Assembly: GCF_009831625.1 (NCBI RefSeq)
Contig: NZ_WUUS01000008.1
Coordinates: forward strand, 124,001-188,000
Source of the DNA: Halobaculum saliterrae
GTDB lineage: Archaea; Halobacteriota; Halobacteria; Halobacteriales; Haloferacaceae
Length of the DNA: 64,000 bases
Reading direction: 5' to 3'
Under the pieces are notes generated by a model. The model was not told the DNA's origin. It did not search any database and was given only the letters and a program-made list of their open reading frames with translations. Numbering within the stretch: position 1 is the stretch's first letter; each line of letters starts with the position of its first letter. The translations under genes and the position numbers were made by a program. Positions 25,005 through 33,251 of this stretch are shown piece after piece.

Positions 25005-26381
25005 ATGGAGGAGACGCTCCCGGGGGCGCCGACGCCGGACGACGGCGGCGAACGCGTCGTCCTCCACGTCGACATGGACTGCTTTTACGCCTCCTGCGAG
25101 CGGCTGAGAGAGCCCGACCTCGCGGGCGACCCCGTCGTCGTCGGGATGGGGTACGAGCCGGGCGAGACGATCGGGGCGGTCGCGACGGCGAGCTACGAGG
25201 CGCGCGAGTTCGGCGTCGAGTCGGCACAACCGATCTCGCAGGCGCTGGATCGACTCCCCCGAGTCGCCGATGCGGATCCCGCCGACCCGGACGCGCCGGA
25301 CCCCGCGGAGTCGGGTCACTACCGCTCCGTCGACATGGCGTTCTACGAGGAGGTCGCCTCGACGGTGAAGGGCGTCCTCCACGACGCGGCCGACACCGTC
25401 CGGGAGGTGAGCATCGACGAGGCGTACCTCGACGTGACCGACCGGACCTCCTGGGAGACCGGGAACGGACCCAGCGACGCCCCGCTCGCGGAGGGACTCG
25501 CCCGCCACGTCCGCGAGCGTATCGAACGCGAGGCGGGCGTGCCCGCCAGCGTCGGCGTCGCGCCGAACATGGCGACCGCGAAGGTCGCCTCCGACTACGA
25601 CAAACCCGAGGGGCTCACCGTCGTCGAACCGGGCGAGGTAGCCGACTTCCTCGCGCCGCTGCCGGTCTCCGACATCCACGGCGTCGGTCCGGTCACCGCG
25701 AGCGAGCTCTCGGACATGGGGATCGAGACGGCCGGCGACCTCGCGGCGGCGGACCCGGCGGAGCTCGAGGCGCGGTTCGGCTCGCGCGGCAGGGAGTTCC
25801 ACGACCGCGCGAACGGCCGCGACGACCGCGAGGTGACGCCGGCGGGGCGTCCGAAGTCGCTGTCGCGGGAGTCGGCCGGCCGGACCGCCGACGCGGCGGC
25901 CCAGCGCGAGCGGGTTCGCGCCCTCGCGGCCGACGTGGCGGAGCGTGCACGCTCGCGCGGCGCGATGTACCGCACGATCGGCGTGAAGGTCGTCCGCCCG
26001 CCGTTCGACGTGAACACGCGCGCCGACTCGCTGCCGGGGCCGGTCGACGATCCGGACCTCGTCGAGGAGGTGGCGCTCGACCTCCTCGAGGAGTTCGCGG
26101 GCGAGGACGTTCGGAAGCTCGGCGTTCGGGTGTCGAACCTCTCGTTCGCCGCCGAGGAGCAGGCGACCCTCGGCGGGTACGGGGGCGCCGCCGGCGACGA
26201 CGCGGGCGCCGCACCCGCCGCCGGAACCACAGCCGAGGGGGAACGAGACGGCGCCGACGGGCGCACACACACCGGCGACGCGACCCTCGACGAGTGGGCC
26301 GACGAGGGCGACCCGGACGCGACCCGCGAGCGTCGCAGGCGACGGCGGCGCGGGCAGGTCGACCTCGGGGAGTTCGAGTAG
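25005..26381 (+). CDS. dinB: DNA polymerase IV (Y-family translesion polymerase)
   Basis: 458 residues. The Y-family palm motifs HVDMDCFYASCE (about 25-36) and SIDEAYLDVTD are both present, with catalytic acids. The DNA-binding helix-hairpin-helix (DIHGVGPVTASELSDMG) and a little-finger domain (FDVNTRADSLPG to SNLSF) follow. The C-terminus is a 70-residue acidic, disordered linker ending RRRRGQVDLGEFE, a likely PCNA-interacting (PIP) motif with the Q, L and F positions. The enzyme bypasses damaged template bases. Length exceeds typical Dpo4 (about 350) because of acidic inserts and the tail. Confidence 0.92.
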   Translation: MEETLPGAPTPDDGGERVVLHVDMDCFYASCERLREPDLAGDPVVVGMGYEPGETIGAVATASYEAREFGVESAQPISQALDRLPRVADADPADPDAPDPAESGHYRSVDMAFYEEVASTVKGVLHDAADTVREVSIDEAYLDVTDRTSWETGNGPSDAPLAEGLARHVRERIEREAGVPASVGVAPNMATAKVASDYDKPEGLTVVEPGEVADFLAPLPVSDIHGVGPVTASELSDMGIETAGDLAAADPAELEARFGSRGREFHDRANGRDDREVTPAGRPKSLSRESAGRTADAAAQRERVRALAADVAERARSRGAMYRTIGVKVVRPPFDVNTRADSLPGPVDDPDLVEEVALDLLEEFAGEDVRKLGVRVSNLSFAAEEQATLGGYGGAAGDDAGAAPAAGTTAEGERDGADGRTHTGDATLDEWADEGDPDATRERRRRRRRGQVDLGEFE

Positions 26382-26413
26382 TTCGCGTCGGAAGCGGGCC
26401 CTCGGCGCGGCGA

Positions 26414-27286
26414 CTACAGTCGGCGCCGTCCGGTCGCGCCGACGCTGTCGGCGAACAGCGGCAGCGCGGGGATGACCGTCTCGACCGGCCCGCCGTTGAA
26501 CTCGGCGAACAGCCCGGCGATGTCGTCGACCGCGTCCCCGTCGAATCCGGCCGCCAGCGCCGCCTCCCGCGAGAGCGACGGGCGGTAGGCGAACCCCTCG
26601 ACGTACTCGTCGACGACCGTCGACGCGTCGGCGAGCGCGGTCTCGAAGTCCTGCGAGCGTAGTTCCGGATCCAAGTCGTCCCACACGCGGTTGAGGAAGC
26701 CGGGCCACTGGGCGAGACAGCGGTAGACGCTCGGGAGGCTGTCGTCGTCGAAGCCGTGGAACTCCCGGATCGACGAGACTGTCTCGGCGGCCGACTCCGG
26801 GACCGCGTCGACGGCGACCATCGACGGGTCGAGCCCGCGTCCGGCGTCAAGTCCCTCGGGGTACGGCTCGGTCGCGCTTCGGTCGTCGGGCACCGTCGTC
26901 CCGACGTCGCCGCCGTTCATCGACCGGTCGACCAGCTCGAACAGCACCGCCAGCCGCGGCGCGACGGCATCGAAGGTGGCGATCTGGCCGCGAAGCTCCC
27001 GCGCCTCAGCCGGCGCCAGGTCGAGTTCACCCGGGCGGTAGCGCGGGCCGTCGACGGCCGTGAGAACGGCGTCGCGATACGCCACCGAGGCCTCCGCGAA
27101 CGCGCGCGTCTCGAATGCGGGCTTCAGTTGGCCCCACAGGTACCGGACGAGCTCGGGGTGGTTCGCGGTCGCCGTCCGCCAGATCCAGTTGACCACCGGC
27201 GCGCGGAAGGTGTGTCTGATGTCGTCGTACAGGCCGGCCCGCCAGCCGGTCGCGTCGCTCGCGTGGAGTTCCAGACTCGTGTCCAT
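26414..27286 (-). CDS. DehI-like halocarboxylic acid dehalogenase family protein
   Basis: 290 residues, mostly helical. The pattern YDDIRHTFRAPVVNWIWRT followed by LVRYLWGQLKPAF near the N-terminus, and its echo in the second half (SSIREFHGFDDDSLPSVYRCLAQWPGFLNRVW), is the duplicated repeat of DehI group I 2-haloacid dehalogenases. In that family water is activated by an Asp to displace halide from either enantiomer. I did not align the catalytic Asp, so activity on haloacids is inferred. It is convergent with dinB and upstream of the antiporter pair with a 100-base gap. Confidence 0.7.
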   Translation of the reverse strand: MDTSLELHASDATGWRAGLYDDIRHTFRAPVVNWIWRTATANHPELVRYLWGQLKPAFETRAFAEASVAYRDAVLTAVDGPRYRPGELDLAPAEARELRGQIATFDAVAPRLAVLFELVDRSMNGGDVGTTVPDDRSATEPYPEGLDAGRGLDPSMVAVDAVPESAAETVSSIREFHGFDDDSLPSVYRCLAQWPGFLNRVWDDLDPELRSQDFETALADASTVVDEYVEGFAYRPSLSREAALAAGFDGDAVDDIAGLFAEFNGGPVETVIPALPLFADSVGATGRRRL

Positions 27287-27386
27287 GCGGCCAGTTCGCA
27301 GGGAGGGATTGTAATCGAACCGGCGCGGGTTCCGGCGACGGGGGCAGTCGCCCGCCGCCCGGACCTCCGCTGGGATCCGACGGGAA

Positions 27387-28589
27387 TCAGGCCGTCGATA
27401 ACTGGACGGGGAGCCTCGCCGCGATCCGGTCTGCGTTGCGCATCAGGACCGTCCCGAGGACGCTGGTGACGAGCACGTAGCCGACGGTGAACGCCGGGAT
27501 CGTCTCCCGGAGCGCCGGGGTCGTCCCGGCGGCGACGAGGAACGCCGCGATGACGAGCGAGAACTCCCCGCGGGGCGTCAGCGCACAGCCGACGCGGACC
27601 GACCGTCCGTGGTCGAGCCCGTACGCCCGTCCGGCGGCGTAGCCGCTGACGAGCTGGCCGACAGTGGTGACGACGGCCGCGGCGAGCACGAGGCCGAGCG
27701 TCGCCGTCAGCAGCCGCGGATCCGTCTGTAGTCCGATGACGAAGAAGAAGACGGCGGCGAAGAGGTCGCGGCTCGGCGCGATGAGTCGCTGTATCCGGGC
27801 GGCGTGGCCGGTCCGACCGAAGGCGGTTCCGACGAGGAACGCGGCGACGGCCTCGCTCACGCCGACGAGCAGGCCGGCGCCCGAGACGAGTGCGCCGACG
27901 CCGAGCACCCCCAGCACGAACAGCTCGGTGGAATCGACGTCGAAGGTACGGTCGAGCAGGCTCGCTCCGTAGTAGGCCGCCGCGAGGAGGGCGAGCAGGA
28001 ACGCGAACGATCGGCCGACCGATCCGACGACGGTCGACACGTCGTTTCCGCCGACGAGGAGGACCGACAGCACCGCGAACCCGAGGGCGGTCAACACGTC
28101 CTCGATCACGACCACGCCGAGGATCGCCTGGCTCTCCCGGTCGGCGATCCACCCGAGGTCGACGAGCGACTTCGCGATGATCACCGTCGAGGAGTTGAAG
28201 ACGACGAGCGCGAGGAAGGCCGCCTCCAGCCACGTGAACCCGAACGCGAGGCCGAGCACGAACCCGAGCGGGAGGCTGATCCCGACGTCGGCCGCGCCGG
28301 CGCGGAGGAACCGAACCCGGTTCGCGAACAACTGGTCGAGGCTCAGTTCCAGACCGACGAAGAACAACAGCAGGACGACACCGAGATCGGCGAGCAGCCG
28401 CATCGTCTCGGGCCCCTCCAGGAGCGTGAGCGAGACTCCCGCGATCGACGGCGCGGCCGGGCCGACGAGGATCCCGACGAGGATGTACGCCGGGATAACC
28501 GACTGGCCTATTCGGAGCGAGAGCGCGCCGGCGACGGCCAACGCCGAGAGGACGACGCCCGCCGTGAGGAGGACGGTGAACTCGACCAC
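27387..28589 (-). CDS. Kef/CPA2-type cation:proton antiporter
   Basis: 400 residues from a GTG at 28589; the open frame upstream is not protein-like. About twelve hydrophobic segments are visible. CPA2 features are LLLFFVGLELSLDQL, FNSSTVIIAKSL, VVIEDVLTALGF (the ion-binding acidic residue lies in this helix) and LTPRGEFSLVI. The protein exchanges K+ or Na+ for protons across the cytoplasmic membrane. The preceding gene encodes a TrkA-C regulatory protein, so the pair resembles KhtT-KhtU of Bacillus. It ends about 100 bases before the DehI-like gene start. Confidence 0.85.
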   Translation of the reverse strand: MVEFTVLLTAGVVLSALAVAGALSLRIGQSVIPAYILVGILVGPAAPSIAGVSLTLLEGPETMRLLADLGVVLLLFFVGLELSLDQLFANRVRFLRAGAADVGISLPLGFVLGLAFGFTWLEAAFLALVVFNSSTVIIAKSLVDLGWIADRESQAILGVVVIEDVLTALGFAVLSVLLVGGNDVSTVVGSVGRSFAFLLALLAAAYYGASLLDRTFDVDSTELFVLGVLGVGALVSGAGLLVGVSEAVAAFLVGTAFGRTGHAARIQRLIAPSRDLFAAVFFFVIGLQTDPRLLTATLGLVLAAAVVTTVGQLVSGYAAGRAYGLDHGRSVRVGCALTPRGEFSLVIAAFLVAAGTTPALRETIPAFTVGYVLVTSVLGTVLMRNADRIAARLPVQLSTA

Positions 28590-28669
28590 GTGGGCGCGAC
28601 GACAGACCCGGGCGTAATAGAGGTTGCCCGACGCGCCGACCCGACCGCCCCCCCTGCCTGCGCCCGATC

Positions 28670-29146
28670 CTATCGGCCGAGAACGCGATCGAGCTCGTCG
28701 TACGCCTCCTCGGTACCGACCACGACGAGGGTGTCGCCGGTGCGGATCTCGGTGTCGGGGTCGGGGTTCGAGACGGTCCGGTCGTCGCGGCGTATCGCGA
28801 GGATCGACACGCCGGTCTCGCTTCGCAGGCGCGTCTCCCGGATCGACGCGCCGGCGACCGGCGAATTCCCGTCGATATCGATCCACCGGATCGGAGCGTC
28901 GTCGAAGGCGTCCTCGAGGTCCTCGGAGACCGGGGTGAAGTAGCTGCCGTCGAACACCTCGGCGAGCCGCTCCGCCTGCGGCTCGGTGAGCTCGAACAGC
29001 GGTTCACTGTCGTCGTCTGCCGACCCTCGCCAGTACGTCCGCCGCCGCCCGTCGTTGTGGATCACGACCACGAACTGCCCGCCCCCGGGGAACGACGCCG
29101 TGTACCGCCGACCGACCCCGGGGAGCTCGGTCTCGGAGATCTTCAT
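28670..29146 (-). CDS. TrkA-C domain regulatory subunit of K+/H+ antiporter (KhtT-like)
   Basis: 158 residues from the ATG at 29146. The first 70 residues form a beta-alpha region (MKISETELPGVGRRYTASF, FVVVIHNDGRRRTYWRG) common to KhtT/YhaT proteins. Residues about 85-158 are a TrkA-C (RCK_C) domain: DIDGNSPVAGASIRETRLRS, VSILAIRRDD and GDTLVVVGTEEAYDEL. It probably binds a nucleotide and gates the antiporter encoded 80 bases downstream on the same strand. Gene order is regulator then transporter, as in khtTU. Confidence 0.85.
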   Translation of the reverse strand: MKISETELPGVGRRYTASFPGGGQFVVVIHNDGRRRTYWRGSADDDSEPLFELTEPQAERLAEVFDGSYFTPVSEDLEDAFDDAPIRWIDIDGNSPVAGASIRETRLRSETGVSILAIRRDDRTVSNPDPDTEIRTGDTLVVVGTEEAYDELDRVLGR

Positions 29147-29250
29147 GGCACGGCGTTCGGCAGCGGGTCTTATCGCTGTTCGGGGTCCGACGGAGCGGCG
29201 TCGCCGCCGGCAACTCCTCGTCAGACACATGTCGGACGAGACTACAGAAG

Positions 29251-29258
29251 TTTAAGCC
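29251..29258 (+). promoter_or_regulatory. TATA box of the HerA-like ATPase gene
   Basis: TTTAAGCC lies 24-31 bases before the ATG at 29282. The spacing fits a leaderless transcript. Confidence 0.55.
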
Positions 29259-29281
29259 CGGTGGGGAGTCAGGGTTCGGTA

Positions 29282-31171
29282 ATGAGTGACGAGACCATCA
29301 CCGTCGCGGACGTGAGCGACGGAACCGGCGGGGAGTCGGAGCTGTCGGCCGGAACCCCGATCTCGCTTCCGGTGGTCGAGATCCTGACGGGTCGCGGGTT
29401 CATCACGGGGAAGTCCGGCTCCGGGAAGTCGAACACGGCCTCGGTCGTCATCGAGAAGCTCCTCGACGGCGGATACCCCTGTCTCATCGTCGACAGCGAC
29501 GGGGAGTACTACGGCCTGAAGGAGGAGTACGAGATACTCCACGCCGGCGCGGACGACGAGTGTGACATCCAGGTCTCGGCCGAGCACGCCGAGAAGCTCG
29601 CCGCGCTCGCGCTCGAGGAGAACGTCCCGATCATCCTCGACGTGTCGGGCTACCTCGACGAGGACGAGGCGTCCGAGCTGATCCGCGAGACCGCCAGACA
29701 GCTGTTCGCCAAGGAGAAGAAGCTGAAGAAGCCGTTCCTGATGCTCGTCGAGGAGTGTCACGAGTACATTCCCGAGGGCGCCGGGATGGACAAGACGGGC
29801 AAGACGCTGATCAAGATCGGGAAGCGGGGACGCAAACACGGCCTCGGAATCGTCGGCATCTCCCAGCGCCCGGCCGACGTGAAGAAGGACTTCATCACCC
29901 AGTGCGACTGGCTGTGCTGGCACCGGCTCACGTGGGACAACGACACCAAGGTCGTCTCGCGCATCCTCGGCAGCGAGTACGGCGACGCGATCGAGGACAT
30001 GGGCGACGGGGAGGCGTTCCTGATGACCGACTGGGCCGAGTCCATCCGACGTGTGCAGTTCCACCGCAAGCAGACGTTCGACGCGGGCGCCACGCCCGGC
30101 CTCGACGACTTCGAGCGCCCGGACCTCAAGTCGGTGTCCGGGGACCTCGTCTCGGAGCTGCAGTCGATCACCGACGAGCGCGAGCGCACGGAATCGGAGC
30201 TCGCCGACCTCCGGCAGGAGCTCGACAAGAAGAGGCAGCGGATCACCCAGCTCGAACGGGAGCTGGAGGAGGCGCGCGACATGTCGGAGATGGCCGACAC
30301 CTTCGCGCAGGCGCTGTTGCAGAAGGCGGACGCGCCGTATCGCGGCGGGAACGGGCGGTCACCCGGCGGGGGACCGGCCGCCACGGCACCGGGGTCGCAC
30401 AACGGCTCCGCGCCAGAACCGCAGCGTCGAGACGGGGACGCCGCGTTCGGGGGACGGCCGGCCGACGATCAGGCCGAGCTTCACGACTACGAGGACCCGG
30501 AGGCCGCCTCGGCCGACGCTCGCGGCGACGACGGGGTCGACCGCGCCGGGGACGACCGGAAACGACCGGCCGCCGCGCCCGCCGGGAACGGCGCGGCGGC
30601 ACCCGCGGCCGCCGACCACGACCACGAGAGCTCGGAGACGACCGAGTCCTCGGCCGAGCGGACGGAAGAGGCCGCGAACGGCGACGGGGGTGTGGAGACG
30701 GGCGCGAGCCACGAGCGCGTCGCGAACGCGGTGCCGCCGACGGACGAGGTCGACATCTCCCCGGCGCGCTCGCGTTCGGGGTTCGACGGCGTCGAGGACG
30801 CGTCGGCGATCCTCGACGGCGACGAGCTTCGCCACCGCGAGGCCGTCGTCGCGGGGTTCGCCCGTGCGGTGGAGTCGCTGGAGGACGTGACCCGGGAGAT
30901 GCTCGGCGCGTACCGGCGCGAGGGACGCGCGACGCCCGTCGAGGCCCACCGCGCCGCCGACGGCTCCGGGGACCGCCGGTACGCGTACGCCCGGAACAAG
31001 GTGCTCCGCCGCGCCGGCTTCGTTGAGCACCGCAGTCGCGGCGAGTACGCCTACGCGCTCCCGGCCCTCGTCCGGCGCGTGTACGGCGAGCACACCGACG
31101 AACAGGACCTCGTAGAAGTGATCGCGGAGATCGAGGCACGCGCCGGCCTCGACCCGGACGTGGCGCCGTGA
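29282..31171 (+). CDS. HerA/VirB4-like ATPase with coiled coil and C-terminal wHTH-like region
   Basis: 629 residues. A DUF87-type P-loop ATPase domain occupies about residues 20-280: Walker A GKSGSGKSN, LIVDSDGEYYGL, Walker B LMLVEECHEYI, and an arginine-rich SQRPADVKKDF sensor region. A predicted coiled coil follows (about 300-345, SELADLRQELDKKRQRITQL), then a roughly 140-residue disordered stretch rich in A, D, G and P. The last 110 residues look like a folded helical, winged-helix-type domain (ARNKVLRRAGFVEHRSRGEY). The ATPase core resembles HerA and TraC-type motors acting on DNA. The next gene overlaps its stop by 4 bases. Confidence 0.8.
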   Translation: MSDETITVADVSDGTGGESELSAGTPISLPVVEILTGRGFITGKSGSGKSNTASVVIEKLLDGGYPCLIVDSDGEYYGLKEEYEILHAGADDECDIQVSAEHAEKLAALALEENVPIILDVSGYLDEDEASELIRETARQLFAKEKKLKKPFLMLVEECHEYIPEGAGMDKTGKTLIKIGKRGRKHGLGIVGISQRPADVKKDFITQCDWLCWHRLTWDNDTKVVSRILGSEYGDAIEDMGDGEAFLMTDWAESIRRVQFHRKQTFDAGATPGLDDFERPDLKSVSGDLVSELQSITDERERTESELADLRQELDKKRQRITQLERELEEARDMSEMADTFAQALLQKADAPYRGGNGRSPGGGPAATAPGSHNGSAPEPQRRDGDAAFGGRPADDQAELHDYEDPEAASADARGDDGVDRAGDDRKRPAAAPAGNGAAAPAAADHDHESSETTESSAERTEEAANGDGGVETGASHERVANAVPPTDEVDISPARSRSGFDGVEDASAILDGDELRHREAVVAGFARAVESLEDVTREMLGAYRREGRATPVEAHRAADGSGDRRYAYARNKVLRRAGFVEHRSRGEYAYALPALVRRVYGEHTDEQDLVEVIAEIEARAGLDPDVAP

Positions 31172-31452
31172 CGCTGAAGCTGCCTCCCAGCGGCGAGAAC
31201 CGCTGGCGACTCGCGACGCACGCCCGAGTGATCGTCTACGAGACCGAGGACGGTAACGAGCTCCTGACGGTGTACGACTGCGGCGCCGCCCAGAAGCCCC
31301 CCTCGGCACAGCTCATCGGCAACCTCGTCCGGGTGAACGCCGAACACGAGCTCGAACGCGGGCCGACCGGCTACGCCGTCAGCATGCGTGAGTCCGCGGA
31401 CCTGGTGAAACAGGACGAGCACCACTACGTGATCGAGGCCGTGGAGGAGTGA
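31168..31452 (+). CDS. Small hypothetical protein coupled to HerA-like ATPase
   Basis: 94 residues. The GTG start overlaps the ATPase stop in the sequence GTGA, so the two are translationally coupled. It reads as alternating beta strands: RWRLATHARVIVYETEDG, LLTVYDCGAAQKP, LIGNLVRVNAEHELERG and a C-terminal acidic strand HHYVIEAVEE. The fold may be a small beta barrel. No family recognised. Its tight linkage suggests it works with the ATPase. Confidence 0.75.
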   Translation: MTLKLPPSGENRWRLATHARVIVYETEDGNELLTVYDCGAAQKPPSAQLIGNLVRVNAEHELERGPTGYAVSMRESADLVKQDEHHYVIEAVEE

Positions 31453-31477
31453 CCCCCACCCCGGACTGACGGGGTCG

Positions 31478-32932
31478 CTACTTTCCGTTGCCCTTGCCGC
31501 CCTTGCCGCTGGCAGCGCGCACGAGCGCCTCCAGGTCGAGGTGACCAGAGCCGTGATACCGTTCGCCCTCCTCGGGCATCGAGGCGGTCTCCCGGATGAG
31601 TCCTTCGACCTCGTCGGGGGTGGCGTCCGGGCGCAGTGACTTGACGAGCGCGACCGCGCCCGTCACCTGCGGGGCCGCCATCGACGTGCCGGCCTTCCAG
31701 CCGTAGCCGGGGACGACCTCCCCGTCCTCGGTGGTCTCGTTGACGGTCGAGTACACGAGGTCGTTGTACGCCCTCGGGTTCGACGCGATCGCGTCGAGGT
31801 CGGCGTTGCCGCCCGCGGCGCTCACGTCGACGGCGCTCCCGTAGTTGGTGTAGAAGGCGGGTTCGGTCGTCGGCTCCTCCAGACGGTTGCCCGTCAGCCA
31901 CTTCGCCTCGTTGTCGCTGTGCTTCCCACCCCAGCCGTAGCCGATCGGACCGGTCGCGCTGACGCCGAAGACGTCGTCGGCCTCCGTCGGGAGGCTGAGG
32001 ATGTTCTCGGCGTCCATGTCCAGCGACGAGTTGCCCGCGGAGTTGACGATGACCGTCCCCTGGTCGCGGACCGACGTCGCGACTTGGCTGATGATCTGCT
32101 CAAGGGCGATCAGGCTCGGATACTCGACGGTGTCGGCGACCGTGTAGCCGACGCTGTAGTTGATCGCGTCACAACCGACCCGTGCGGCGTACTCCCAGCC
32201 GGCGAGACCGTCGCCCGCGTACCCCTCCTGACCGGAGAACATCCGGACCGCGACGATCTCCGTGTCCGGCGCCGTCCCGAGCACACCGCCGGCGGGACCG
32301 TCGTTGTCGTTCGTCGCGGCGATCGTGCCCGCGACGTGGGTGCCGTGGCTGCCCGCGCCGTTGGGACGGAAGTCGAAGCCGTCGCCGGTGATATTCATCG
32401 AGAGCTCCTCGTTGACGACGCCCTCGAGGTCCGGGTGGCCGTCGTAGACGCCGGAGTCGACGACGGCGACGCGCGTCCCCTCGCCCGTCGTCGTGTCGTG
32501 GATCGACCGGCCGCCGCCGGGCTTGTCGGTGAGTTCGTTGCTCACGTCCTGTACGCGCTTGTCCCACTGGTACTCCGAATTGCTCGGTGCCCCGTCGTGG
32601 TTGTGGCTCGCGCTCTTCCCGGAGGCGGAGGGACCCTTCTCCTCCACGATCGCGCCGGTTTCGTCGTCACTGAGGTCGATCCGGAGGTCCGGAGCGGTCG
32701 CGGTCGCCCCGCCCACCGCCGACTGGTCACCGCGTGCGACGAGCACGTCCGCCCGCGAGAGGTCGTGGATTATCTCCACGTCGTCGGGGATCTCGCCCCG
32801 CGAGACCTTTCGGAGATTGATCAGGAACCGTTCGTCGGCGGCCGACGCGCTGGCCGATCCGACACCGAACGACAGACCGGCCGCGGTCGCCCCGATACCC
32901 TTCAGGACGGTCCGCCTGTTATGGTTTGACAT
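31478..32932 (-). CDS. Tat-exported S8 family serine peptidase (subtilase)
   Basis: 484 residues from the ATG at 32932. The N-terminus MSNHNRRTVLKGIGATAAG is a Tat signal. A propeptide (about 30-130) precedes the catalytic domain. The triad is visible: Asp in VAVVDSGVYDGH, His in GSHGTHVAGTI and Ser in GTSMAAPQ, with the oxyanion Asn in VNSAGNSS. A glycine/lysine-rich short tail (SGKGGKGNGK) ends the protein. It is expected to fold in the cytoplasm and be secreted as a halolysin-like protease. It has an AT-rich promoter and is convergent with the HerA-like pair. Confidence 0.92.
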   Translation of the reverse strand: MSNHNRRTVLKGIGATAAGLSFGVGSASASAADERFLINLRKVSRGEIPDDVEIIHDLSRADVLVARGDQSAVGGATATAPDLRIDLSDDETGAIVEEKGPSASGKSASHNHDGAPSNSEYQWDKRVQDVSNELTDKPGGGRSIHDTTTGEGTRVAVVDSGVYDGHPDLEGVVNEELSMNITGDGFDFRPNGAGSHGTHVAGTIAATNDNDGPAGGVLGTAPDTEIVAVRMFSGQEGYAGDGLAGWEYAARVGCDAINYSVGYTVADTVEYPSLIALEQIISQVATSVRDQGTVIVNSAGNSSLDMDAENILSLPTEADDVFGVSATGPIGYGWGGKHSDNEAKWLTGNRLEEPTTEPAFYTNYGSAVDVSAAGGNADLDAIASNPRAYNDLVYSTVNETTEDGEVVPGYGWKAGTSMAAPQVTGAVALVKSLRPDATPDEVEGLIRETASMPEEGERYHGSGHLDLEALVRAASGKGGKGNGK

Positions 32933-32957
32933 TGCGAATATACGAAACAAGTAGGCT

Positions 32958-32968
32958 GTAATAATAGT
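32958..32968 (-). promoter_or_regulatory. AT-rich core promoter of the subtilase gene
   Basis: Reading the minus strand, an AT-rich element (TACTATTATTA) lies about 26-36 bases before the ATG at 32932. It is the only AT-rich patch near the start, so I take it as the TATA region. Confidence 0.45.
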
Positions 32969-33251
32969 ACATTGAACTGAAAGGAACCCATCGAACATTT
33001 ATTCGCTGCGATCGGTACGCTGGTCGTGACCATACCACACATCGGGAGAACGCTCATACTCGGGCCCGGACATCGGACTGTATGGAGCCCTCCTACTCGT
33101 CCCGCTGACCGCCGCGTCGGCGAGGACGCGTCGGTCGGCACGGCGGGGTGACGCCAACCCCGAGACGGACGGCCGATCGAACGACCGACCGCGGGCCTGA
33201 GTCGTCGGGACTCCCCTCCCGAGGACGACGGGCGCGCGGTCACGACACACA
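32969..33251. other. Divergent intergenic region between subtilase and hflX
   Basis: Roughly 280 bases with no convincing gene. The first 60 bases are AT-rich, the rest GC-rich. A 24-codon minus-strand frame (32999-33073) was considered and not called. hflX has no clear TATA box in the last 40 bases. Confidence 0.4.

Noticed and set aside
28590-28886. N-terminal extension of the antiporter frame
   Set aside because: It is Arg/Asp/Pro-rich and overlaps the KhtT-like gene; the GTG at 28589 directly precedes the first membrane helix.
32999-33073. A 24-codon minus-strand frame starting MSGPEYERS
   Set aside because: Too short and without a clear promoter or conservation evidence; it sits in an otherwise empty divergent region.
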